Positions 1 through 5,364 of a DNA stretch of 5,364 nucleotides are shown here, piece by piece. The stretch is taken from positions 1 to 5,364 of the forward strand of contig JBMOHV010000086.1 in NCBI GenBank assembly GCA_049317645.1, in the 5' to 3' direction. Positions within the stretch are counted from its first letter, which is position 1. Every line of letters begins with the position of its first letter. Below the pieces are notes generated by a model, which did not search any database, was not told the origin of the DNA, and saw only the letters and a program-made list of their open reading frames with translations. A program made the translations under genes and the position numbers. The stretch comes from SYHX01 sp049317645 (lineage in GTDB: Bacteria; Bacteroidota; Bacteroidia; UBA7662).

Positions 1-163
1 CCACGCCTTGGGTTCGGGTTTTGTCGGACAAGGCCCCCAGATGCTGTTTCATACCTACTTGGCCAGGACGAATGACCGTACAGGAGCCCAGAACAAAGAG
101 GACGGCCAGTAGGCCGGGGACTAGGGGAGAACCCACAAAAAGTGAACCAAAGGGGGATTTCAT
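1..163 (-). CDS. SPFH/prohibitin-family lipoprotein, N-terminal part (runs off left edge)
   Basis: Reading the minus strand from the ATG at 163-161 gives 54 open codons that continue past the window edge. The start is a bacterial lipoprotein signal peptide: Lys2, a hydrophobic stretch over about residues 13-25, then the lipobox LGSC with the lipidated cysteine at residue 28. The next residues, TVIRPGQVGMKQHLGALSDK (29-48), match the opening of the SPFH/band 7 (prohibitin-like) proteins I know from Bacteroidota, where an 'RPGEVGVKQ...LG.LSDK' segment follows directly after the lipobox. Such proteins oligomerise at membranes and are thought to organise membrane domains or proteases; the exact role here is unknown. 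The residue after Cys is Thr and no Lys-plus-acidic surface-export signal follows, so I infer a periplasm-facing anchor. No Shine-Dalgarno sequence precedes the ATG. The gene lies 88 bases downstream of recO on the same strand. The family call rests on about 26 mature residues. Confidence 0.72.
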   Translation of the reverse strand, partial: MKSPFGSLFVGSPLVPGLLAVLFVLGSCTVIRPGQVGMKQHLGALSDKTRTQGV

Positions 164-220
164 ACGATTGCAATTTAGTCTCATCTAAACGCAGAAGGCG
201 GGCCGTTCGTATACGAGGAA

Positions 221-251
221 GGGGTCGTCCGTGGGATGAACCCAACGCCCC
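221..251 (-). terminator. Possible hairpin immediately after the recO stop codon
   Basis: An imperfect inverted repeat starts one base beyond the recO stop. GGGG (221-224) pairs with CCCC (248-251), CGT (226-228) with ACG (245-247), and TGGG (232-235) with CCCA (241-244). The loop is ATGAA, with bulges at 225 and 229-231, giving 11 pairs in total. The position suits 3'-end formation for the porZ-recO transcript. No T-tract follows on the minus strand, so it is not a classical intrinsic terminator. It could instead be an mRNA-stabilising stem or chance in GC-rich sequence. The remainder of the gap (164-220) holds no convincing promoter for the lipoprotein gene. Confidence 0.3.
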
Positions 252-950
252 CTAGGTGCTTAGGAGGAGGGAGAGGTAGCGGGGTCGTCGAAAGCCCGTC
301 AGATGAACCTGAAAGTAGGTAGCCAATTCGTTGAGGAATTCAGCATGGTTGCTGCCCGCGCCGACAAAACCATTCAGAGCCTGCACATAGACAGCGCTGG
401 AGGCCGAACCCATTCGCCAGGCGTTTGCCAAAGGCGCCTCGTCCGGATTCATCCAGGCCCCACTGCTTCCGTCCAACAGGCAACCCACGCGATAGCTTTG
501 AGGATCGGGAGCAAAGCCTAGGTGACGGCTGAGGCCCGCAAGGCATTCGGCCACCACCGCCAGGGTATCGGTGCGGTCAAAACTCTCCAGCAATTGGGCG
601 GAGAATTCATCGTAGTAGGCCGCTTCGTTTTGGCCTTCGGCCAAAACCGACGCCAGCCACTCGGCCATGAGTCCGTAAGCCATCCGCTGCATCCCGTTCA
701 AATCACCCAAAACAGGTGGGGCGGGGTACATTTCACGAACCCTTTGAACAGACGAAGAGGAAGCACCCGTTGTTATCAATTCCAACTCCTGCAGGGGCAT
801 TAATTGACCGGAACGAAGCATACCCGGGGTACTGCGGGACGCGAAGACCGAGAACGACTGAGGTCCTGAATCCCGTGTCCACAAATAAAGCATGTACCGG
901 TGATCCTGGTAAGGGACCTGCCTTAGAACCAATCCCCGGTGCTTGTGCAT
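252..950 (-). CDS. recO: DNA repair protein RecO
   Basis: The protein has 232 residues, a normal length for RecO. RecO acts in the cytoplasm in the RecFOR pathway: with RecR it loads RecA onto SSB-coated single-stranded DNA and it promotes strand annealing. The N-terminal part (about residues 1-80) reads as the RecO OB-fold: RGLVLRQVPYQDHRYMLYLW, a glycine-bearing turn, then the segment LRSGQLMPLQELEL (45-58). The rest is the helical domain, with features resembling Bacteroidota RecO: VREMYPAPP (71-79), MAEWLASVLAEGQNEAAYYDEF (95-116), HLGFAPDP (143-150) and a terminal YFQVHLTGF (212-220). Zinc-finger cysteines found in some RecO proteins are absent; only Cys136 and Cys157 are present. The ATG at 950-948 is the natural start, because the RecO consensus begins within five residues of it. 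No Shine-Dalgarno sequence precedes it. Only 25 bases separate it from the porZ stop, so co-transcription with porZ is likely. The sequence is divergent, but the overall pattern is clear. Confidence 0.88.
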   Translation of the reverse strand: MHKHRGLVLRQVPYQDHRYMLYLWTRDSGPQSFSVFASRSTPGMLRSGQLMPLQELELITTGASSSSVQRVREMYPAPPVLGDLNGMQRMAYGLMAEWLASVLAEGQNEAAYYDEFSAQLLESFDRTDTLAVVAECLAGLSRHLGFAPDPQSYRVGCLLDGSSGAWMNPDEAPLANAWRMGSASSAVYVQALNGFVGAGSNHAEFLNELATYFQVHLTGFRRPRYLSLLLST

Positions 951-975
951 ACTAGAAAACGTCGAGGCGAATTCG

Positions 976-3279
976 CTATTCGTTGTTACGAGTAAGCACC
1001 ACCACCTTGGTCACCACGGTCTGAGACGAAAGATCAAAGCTATCAAAGGCCACCGCATGGACCAAGTAAACACCGCTGTTCACCCGCCGACCCGATGGAT
1101 CCCGAAGGTTCCAACTGACCTGGCCCCCGTCGGCCTTGGTTTGGTAAACCAATCGGCCCGAAGCATCGGTGATTTTGATCCAGGCATCGGTGACCAGGCC
1201 CCGAACGGAGAGATATCCTTCAAAATCAGGTTCCACCGGATTGGGGAAGGCGTGAACATCCCCTTGGACCTGAACTCCTTGGGTGGCCGAAGATCGATAA
1301 CCCATCAGGCCCCGATCGGTTCCCACCAAAACCTCACCTGCCACAGGATCCACCGCCAAGGCCAGAATCTGATCCGAAAGCAAGGGCGAATTACGGGTCG
1401 TAAACTGCGCCAAAAGCTGCGTGCATTCGGGATTAAACAGCCAAAGCCCGTTGGTCGTCCCGAACCATTTGCGGTTGGCCCCGTCCACGGCGATGGACAT
1501 GATTTGTTCCGTCCCCAGTAAATAGCCAACGAATTGCTCTTGTTGAATTTTGAGACGGGTGGCATTGAAACTACTCCGAAATACCGCCGATGGATTGTAA
1601 AAAACCACCGGTCCCTGCGATGTCCCCAACCAAACAGCCCCGTCCCTATCCATTGCCATGCAGATGACTTGCGAAGAGGGAAGACCGCCGTTTCCTTCGT
1701 TCGTTGTTACCGTAACATACCGCGTATTGCTTGCATCCATCACCACAAGACCCCCGGCCCGATTGCGCATCCATTTGTTGCCGGCTCGGTCCACCAACAT
1801 ATCCAGTAATTCGGTCTGACCACCGGTAGCGAAAGAATTCCAAGTCCCGTTGGGGTAACGCACCACCAAGGGCTTGGGGGCCCCAAAATTGCTCATCCAC
1901 AACGCCCCGGAGGCGTCCATATCCACCCCGCTCAGCCTCACCACATTGGAAGTTCCCTGCTGAACCTGAAGGGCCGAATTGCCGACCCCGTAACCCCGTG
2001 CGCTGTCCCCGTCCACCTGCCACAGGCCTTGGCCCCAGCTCGATAACCAAACCCGGCCTTCGATGTTGGGGTCCGGAAAAGCGCCTGTAACATCGTAGAG
2101 GTTCCCCACTCCCCCCAAGGTTTGGCGATTCAGGGCCCGCCAGCGATTGCCAGTTAAGAGGGCCGCCCCCGCCGGGTCAAAGGTGTTTCCAAAAACGCTG
2201 CTATAGGCTCCGCCTGCCACCGCCGTACCCCGGGCATGGGCCCGCAATTGAAAAACCTTGTCAGTGGATGGTCCTTCGGGTTGGTAACGATAGGTTTCCC
2301 AGGGCGTGAAGCGAAACAGTCCACCACCCCGATCGCCCATCCATACTTGGTAGCCATCGTACAGGGCCATCGAAGGAGAAACCACCCCGTCGGGAATGGG
2401 GTAATTGGAAAGAACCAAGTTAGGATCCAATCGAACGGCGCGAAAGGCATTGACCACCAGCAATTGGCCTCCGGAGACCCCCACAAAAACGTTATCCACC
2501 CCTGGGTTGATGACCAAGGCGCGCTGTCCCCCGTCTTTGTACAAAATCAAAGAATCTCGACGAAAAGTCACCAAGCTATCTCGATACAAGACCAGGCCAG
2601 GGATCCTTTGGGTTCCCCAAGCCGTATCCCTTTGCCAAAACTCAAAGCTTTGAAGATTAGGGGCATCCTGACGCGCTCGGTAGAGTCCGCTGTCGGTAGC
2701 TGCATACCAAAATGAGTCCTGGGCCACCAAGGCATTGACCCCTAGGTAACGGCCTCCGGGCCCAATTATAAACGTGCTTCGGATCTCGGTTTTGGCCAAA
2801 TCCAATTCGACCATTCCAAATCCATAACACAAGTAAGCAAAGCGTCCGGCCTGATAAATGGATCGGATTTTTTTGCCGACCGGCAGATTGGCTTTGAGAA
2901 CGGCATCCAAGGCCACCCACTGTCCATCGCGGTACAGGTCCAGGTTCCCGTTGGCATAACCCACAATCAGGGTTTGGTACGCTTGGGAATAACTGAGGAC
3001 GGCGACTTCGACATCGTTCAATCCGTTCACGCGGGTGATTCGCTCCAACGAACCGTCCTCGGTGTCAAAAACAAAAATTCCCCCGGTGCAACCGGCATAA
3101 ATGCGGGTTCCGACTTTCTCAACACAAGATACTTTGTTGAGGGGTAGGTGGGTCCTCCATTGGCCCACGGCAAGTTCCGGGTCGTCCACCGGACGAAGGG
3201 CGCCTGCGCCGGCCGACAGGAACCATCCCAGGCTCGACGCCAACAGGAGCAATGCACGGATCAAGGTTCGAGGGCTCAT
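976..3279 (-). CDS. porZ: PorZ-like type IX secretion component, double beta-propeller with C-terminal sorting-like domain
   Basis: The product has 767 residues, close to the length I recall for Porphyromonas gingivalis PorZ. A signal peptide spans about residues 1-27: Arg4 and Arg8, a hydrophobic core LLLLASSLGWFLSA, and an AGA-type cleavage site. The mature N-terminus carries the PorZ hallmark WRTHLPLNKVSCVE (41-54), then GGIFVFD (66-72) and GLNDVEVAVLSYS (86-98). Two propeller regions follow. The second is marked by two-component-regulator-propeller-like blades at about 311-324, 409-422, 458-466, 501-515, 547-562, 603-616 and 649-661 (pattern [VKL]W.G...GL..). A C-terminal beta-sandwich begins at GDVHAFPNPV (673-682), continues with VSWNLRDPSG and SGVYLVHA, and ends in TKVVVLTRNNE, like a T9SS CTD. 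In P. gingivalis, PorZ is an outer-surface member of the PorU-PorV-PorQ-PorZ attachment complex and binds A-type LPS. Here the surface role is inferred. No histidine kinase or other signalling domain is present, so 'two-component regulator' labels would mislead. The start is fixed by the signal peptide. Confidence 0.85.
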   Translation of the reverse strand: MSPRTLIRALLLLASSLGWFLSAGAGALRPVDDPELAVGQWRTHLPLNKVSCVEKVGTRIYAGCTGGIFVFDTEDGSLERITRVNGLNDVEVAVLSYSQAYQTLIVGYANGNLDLYRDGQWVALDAVLKANLPVGKKIRSIYQAGRFAYLCYGFGMVELDLAKTEIRSTFIIGPGGRYLGVNALVAQDSFWYAATDSGLYRARQDAPNLQSFEFWQRDTAWGTQRIPGLVLYRDSLVTFRRDSLILYKDGGQRALVINPGVDNVFVGVSGGQLLVVNAFRAVRLDPNLVLSNYPIPDGVVSPSMALYDGYQVWMGDRGGGLFRFTPWETYRYQPEGPSTDKVFQLRAHARGTAVAGGAYSSVFGNTFDPAGAALLTGNRWRALNRQTLGGVGNLYDVTGAFPDPNIEGRVWLSSWGQGLWQVDGDSARGYGVGNSALQVQQGTSNVVRLSGVDMDASGALWMSNFGAPKPLVVRYPNGTWNSFATGGQTELLDMLVDRAGNKWMRNRAGGLVVMDASNTRYVTVTTNEGNGGLPSSQVICMAMDRDGAVWLGTSQGPVVFYNPSAVFRSSFNATRLKIQQEQFVGYLLGTEQIMSIAVDGANRKWFGTTNGLWLFNPECTQLLAQFTTRNSPLLSDQILALAVDPVAGEVLVGTDRGLMGYRSSATQGVQVQGDVHAFPNPVEPDFEGYLSVRGLVTDAWIKITDASGRLVYQTKADGGQVSWNLRDPSGRRVNSGVYLVHAVAFDSFDLSSQTVVTKVVVLTRNNE
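979..1263 (-). other. T9SS C-terminal-domain-like beta-sandwich of PorZ (residues 673-767)
   Basis: This is the last 95 residues of the PorZ-like protein. It shows the usual order of a type A sorting domain: an AFPNPV opening (677-682), a strand pair around ITDASGRLVYQ (703-713), VSWNLRDPSG (721-730), SGVYLVHA (735-742), and a final hydrophobic strand VVTKVVVL followed by a short polar tail. In ordinary T9SS cargo this domain directs export and is cleaved by PorU. In P. gingivalis PorZ it is reported to be retained. Whether it is retained here cannot be read from sequence. Confidence 0.7.
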
Positions 3280-3294
3280 GGAATACAGGCGAAT

Positions 3295-3369
3295 CTACGC
3301 AAAAAAACCGCCGGGTACGGGTTCAAAAGGCGGGTGCATGGGCGGAATCGTGTAGTTTTGGCCGTGCAT
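3295..3369 (-). CDS. Candidate 24-residue small ORF upstream of porZ
   Basis: On the minus strand, ATG at 3369-3367 opens a 24-codon ORF ending in TAG at 3297-3295. The peptide is proline- and aromatic-rich: it begins MHGQNYTIPPMHPPF and ends in GGFFA. It has no hydrophobic segment or signal peptide and I do not recognise it. Two things favour translation. A strong Shine-Dalgarno sequence lies 8 bases upstream, whereas the four confident genes here have none. It also ends 15 bases before the porZ ATG, in the same frame, so it could be a leader peptide for porZ. Against it are its very short length, an overlap with the probable -7 element of the purF-like gene on the other strand, and other GGAGGAGG-like strings in the window that precede no gene. 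It may be chance. Confidence 0.28.
   Translation of the reverse strand: MHGQNYTIPPMHPPFEPVPGGFFA
3353..3360 (+). promoter_or_regulatory. Bacteroidota-type -7 promoter element for the purF-like gene
   Basis: TAGTTTTG is an exact match to the Bacteroidota primary-sigma -7 consensus TAnnTTTG. It lies 47 bases upstream of the ATG at 3408, in the divergent gap where a promoter is needed. It would place transcription start near 3366 and give a leader of about 40 bases. I could not find a TTG-type -33 element at the expected distance (about 3328-3334), so only half of the bipartite signal is present. Confidence 0.42.
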
Positions 3370-3374
3370 TTGCC

Positions 3375-3384
3375 CCTCCTCCTT
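3375..3384 (-). promoter_or_regulatory. Strong Shine-Dalgarno-like sequence before the small ORF
   Basis: The minus strand reads AAGGAGGAGG here. The AAGGAGG core (3384-3378) sits 8 bases from the ATG at 3369, within the usual spacing for ribosome binding. This is unusual for Bacteroidota, where most genes lack such a site and the anti-SD is reported to be sequestered on the ribosome. On the plus strand the same bases form a pyrimidine-rich CCTCCTCC tract in the leader of the purF-like gene, which is an alternative explanation. Confidence 0.35.
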
Positions 3385-3407
3385 CCGGTTCTTCATCAAC
3401 TTCCTTT

Positions 3408-5336
3408 ATGAGCGATTCTATTGGTCACGAGTGCGGTATTGCCCTGCTTCGATTGCGCAAACCGATTTCGTACTACCAACGCCAATACGGTACCCCTTAT
3501 TACGGGCTCCAAAAACTCTACCTCCTCATGGAGAAGCAGCACAACCGGGGACAGGACGGCGCCGGCGTTGCGACCATCAAATTGCAGGTACCCCCGGGGA
3601 CCCGCTACATCAGCCGGGCCCGGTCGGTGGCCTCCCAACCCCTCAAGGATCTATTCGAAAGGATTTACCGGAATTTCCAGGAGGCCGGGGTTCGTGGAGA
3701 GGATTTTGAACAAGACCCCGACCGCATGCAGGCCATGCTGCCTTATTTGGGCGAACTGCTTTTGGGGCATCTGCGCTACGGAACCCATGGCAAAAACAGC
3801 CTGGAGGCCTGTCATCCCTTTTTGAGACAGCACAATTACCGAAGCCGTAATTTGGTTTTGGCCGGGAATTTTAACCTAACCAACGTGGACCGGCTCTTCG
3901 AAAAGTTGGTGCATTTGGGCCAACACCCCAAAGAAATGTCGGATACCGTCACCGTGATGGAAAATATCGGGCATTACCTGGACGAAGCGCATCGAGAACT
4001 GAGTCAGCAATTGAGCAGCGAACCCAGTCTAACGGACCGTACGGCGCTGGAGGCGGAGGTCGGCCGTCAACTGGACCTGGTCCGGGTTCTGCGCAATGCG
4101 TCCCGGGATTGGGATGGAGGCTTTGCCATGGCCGGTCTTTTGGGCCATGGTGATGCCTTTGTTTTGAGAGATGCGCATGGGATTCGGCCCGCGTACTGGT
4201 TTGCCAACGACGAGGTTGTTGTTGCCGCGTCCGAAAGACCGGCGATGGCCACGGCCCTGGGTATATCCCCGGACCAAATTCAGGAAATCCCCGCGGGCCA
4301 TGCCCTGATCATTCGAGCGGATGGGTCCTACGGACTGCACCGGGTTTTTGAGGAGGCTCCTTTGGCGGCTTGCTCCTTTGAGCGGATTTACTTTTCGCGA
4401 GGAAACGACCCGCTGATCTACCGCGAACGCAAAAAACTCGGAGAATTGTTGGTCCCCCAAATCCTGGAAGCCATTGACGGAGATCTGGATAACACTGTTT
4501 TTAGCTATATCCCCAACACCGCCGAATCGGCGTTTTTGGGCATGTTGCAAGGGCTCGAAATGCATCTCCAAAAAGCCAGAACCGAGGCCCTGCACCGTCT
4601 GGATCCCGAATCCCTGCGTTCTAGGCAAGGAGATGATTACCAAGAATTTATACGCCTCATGCAGCGGCGTCCCCGGGTCGAAAAAGCGGCTATCAAAGAC
4701 GCCAAGCTCCGCACTTTTATTACCGACGATCACCAACGCAACGATTTGGTGCGCCATGTGTACGACACGACTTCCGGCATCTTGGAACAAGGAAGGGATG
4801 CCTTGGTGGTGATGGATGATTCCATTGTCCGCGGAACGACATTGCGTGAAAGCATCGTTTCGATTTTGGGCAGTCTTCAACCACGGCTCTTGGTGGTGGT
4901 GAGTTCGGCGCCGACCATCCGTTACCCCGATTGTTATGGAATCGACATGAGTCGCTTGGGGGATTTTATCGCCTTTCAAGCCCTGATGAACCTGATTCGT
5001 CAAAGGGGCTTGGAAGACCGTCTGCAAGCAGCGACCCGTGAAGCGCGGGCCGACTTGGAACTCACCGAGCATCCCCTGTCCAACCACTTGCAGGGCCTTT
5101 ACGCCTTGGTCAGTGACCGGGATTTGGAGGAGGAAATTGCTCGCCTGCTCACGCCGGCTGGTTTGGCTTTCCCGATCAAGGTCGTCTACCAGCGCTTGGA
5201 AGATTTGCATACCGCCTGCCCCGATCATCGAGGAGATTGGTACTTTGGGGGGCAATACCCCACCCGTGGTGGACACCGAGTGGCCAACCGCGCCTTGGTC
5301 TATTATGTGGACCAAATCGATGCACGGCCTTACTAA
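3408..5336 (+). CDS. purF: Amidophosphoribosyltransferase-like protein, long Bacteroidota form (PurF family)
   Basis: The protein has 642 residues counted from the ATG at 3408, against about 470-505 for canonical PurF. PurF converts PRPP and glutamine to phosphoribosylamine, the first step of purine synthesis, in the cytoplasm. The start MSDSIGHECGIAL gives the Ntn nucleophile Cys9 after an eight-residue leader, comparable to the cleaved propeptide of Bacillus PurF. An open reading frame continues 52 codons upstream, but that part is not PurF-like. Glutaminase motifs are RGQDGAG (47-53), GHLRYGTHG (120-128), GNFNLTN (153-159), SDT (178-180), RDAHGIRP (254-261) and CSFERIYFSR (322-331). The phosphoribosyltransferase domain has SYIPNTAESAFLGM (366-379), RTFIT (435-439), the PRPP loop VVMDDSIVRGTT (467-478) and RYPDCYGIDM (505-514). 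Extra sequence lies at about 59-118, 190-235 and 385-430, plus a tail ending near FGGQYPT (613-619). Oddities are NFN in place of NGN, a changed flexible loop, and loss of the C-terminal cluster cysteines. It may be a paralogue beside a standard purF elsewhere in the genome. The family is certain; the exact reaction is less so. Confidence 0.9.
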   Translation: MSDSIGHECGIALLRLRKPISYYQRQYGTPYYGLQKLYLLMEKQHNRGQDGAGVATIKLQVPPGTRYISRARSVASQPLKDLFERIYRNFQEAGVRGEDFEQDPDRMQAMLPYLGELLLGHLRYGTHGKNSLEACHPFLRQHNYRSRNLVLAGNFNLTNVDRLFEKLVHLGQHPKEMSDTVTVMENIGHYLDEAHRELSQQLSSEPSLTDRTALEAEVGRQLDLVRVLRNASRDWDGGFAMAGLLGHGDAFVLRDAHGIRPAYWFANDEVVVAASERPAMATALGISPDQIQEIPAGHALIIRADGSYGLHRVFEEAPLAACSFERIYFSRGNDPLIYRERKKLGELLVPQILEAIDGDLDNTVFSYIPNTAESAFLGMLQGLEMHLQKARTEALHRLDPESLRSRQGDDYQEFIRLMQRRPRVEKAAIKDAKLRTFITDDHQRNDLVRHVYDTTSGILEQGRDALVVMDDSIVRGTTLRESIVSILGSLQPRLLVVVSSAPTIRYPDCYGIDMSRLGDFIAFQALMNLIRQRGLEDRLQAATREARADLELTEHPLSNHLQGLYALVSDRDLEEEIARLLTPAGLAFPIKVVYQRLEDLHTACPDHRGDWYFGGQYPTRGGHRVANRALVYYVDQIDARPY

Positions 5337-5364
5337 AATGAGCGACCCTGTGGGGTTTTGAAAA

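Noticed and set aside
164..180. TAAATTGC on the minus strand as a -7 element for the lipoprotein gene.
   Set aside because: It mismatches TAnnTTTG at the last two positions, lies about 8 bases from the ATG, and has no -33 partner.
207..216. Perfect 10-base palindrome TCGTATACGA upstream of the lipoprotein gene.
   Set aside because: It is short, has no second copy in the gap and no link to a promoter element; a single 10-base palindrome is expected by chance.
967..976. Perfect palindrome GCGAATTCGC overlapping the last base of the porZ stop.
   Set aside because: It has no loop and no T-tract, so it is not a terminator; it is likely chance.
943..1521. A 192-codon plus-strand open frame opposite the 3' end of porZ.
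   Set aside because: It is antisense to the conserved C-terminal domain and last propeller blades of porZ, and its translation has no recognisable domain.
3290..3297. TAGATTCG on the minus strand as a -7 element for porZ.
   Set aside because: It has one mismatch to consensus. The nearest TTTG upstream with a plausible context is about 26 bases away, longer than the usual 19-21, and the implied leader would be only a few bases.
3252..3407. In-frame extension of the purF-like gene by 52 codons upstream of 3408.
   Set aside because: The extension overlaps the start of porZ and the probable promoter, resembles no PurF sequence, and would move the catalytic Cys far from the N-terminus. The ATG at 3408 gives the family-typical MSD...HECGIAL start.
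4029..5315. A 428-codon open frame on the minus strand opposite the purF-like gene.
   Set aside because: It lies entirely antisense to a strongly supported enzyme gene. Its translation shows no recognisable motifs, and it can be explained by the codon composition of the sense gene.
5338..5361. ATG just after the purF-like stop, as a possible next gene.
   Set aside because: The frame closes after seven codons (MSDPVGF, then TGA).
5337..5364. Possible terminator CCCTGTGGGGTTTT after the purF-like gene.
   Set aside because: The stem has only three pairs with a three-base loop, and the window ends before more can be judged.

Overview
The window looks like a chromosomal core segment of a Bacteroidota bacterium that is moderately GC-rich for that phylum. 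Three things support this. There is a PorZ-type type IX secretion (T9SS) component with a sorting-domain-like C-terminus. There is a long amidophosphoribosyltransferase of the form I associate with Bacteroidota. None of the four confident genes has a Shine-Dalgarno sequence, and a TAnnTTTG-type -7 element lies upstream of the purF-like gene. I cannot assign a genus.

Layout: positions 1-163 (minus) hold the N-terminal 54 codons of a lipoprotein of the SPFH/prohibitin family, running off the left edge. Positions 164-251 are a short gap with a possible hairpin just after the recO stop. Positions 252-950 (minus) are recO. Positions 976-3279 (minus) are porZ, upstream of recO and separated from it by 25 bases, so the two are probably co-transcribed. 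Positions 3280-3407 are a divergent intergenic region. It holds a candidate -7 promoter element reading right and, on the opposite strand, a 24-codon ORF with an unusually good Shine-Dalgarno sequence, in frame with porZ but closed by its own stop. Positions 3408-5336 (plus) are the purF-like gene. Positions 5337-5364 hold no callable feature.

The genes serve separate jobs: envelope or periplasmic membrane organisation (SPFH lipoprotein), recombinational repair (RecO), cell-surface attachment of T9SS cargo (PorZ), and glutamine/PRPP chemistry related to the first step of purine synthesis (PurF-like). I see no mobile element, CRISPR array, tRNA, rRNA or toxin-antitoxin pair, and no wholly new system. 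The points most worth a second look are the divergent active-site motifs of the PurF-like protein and the hidden small ORF before porZ.
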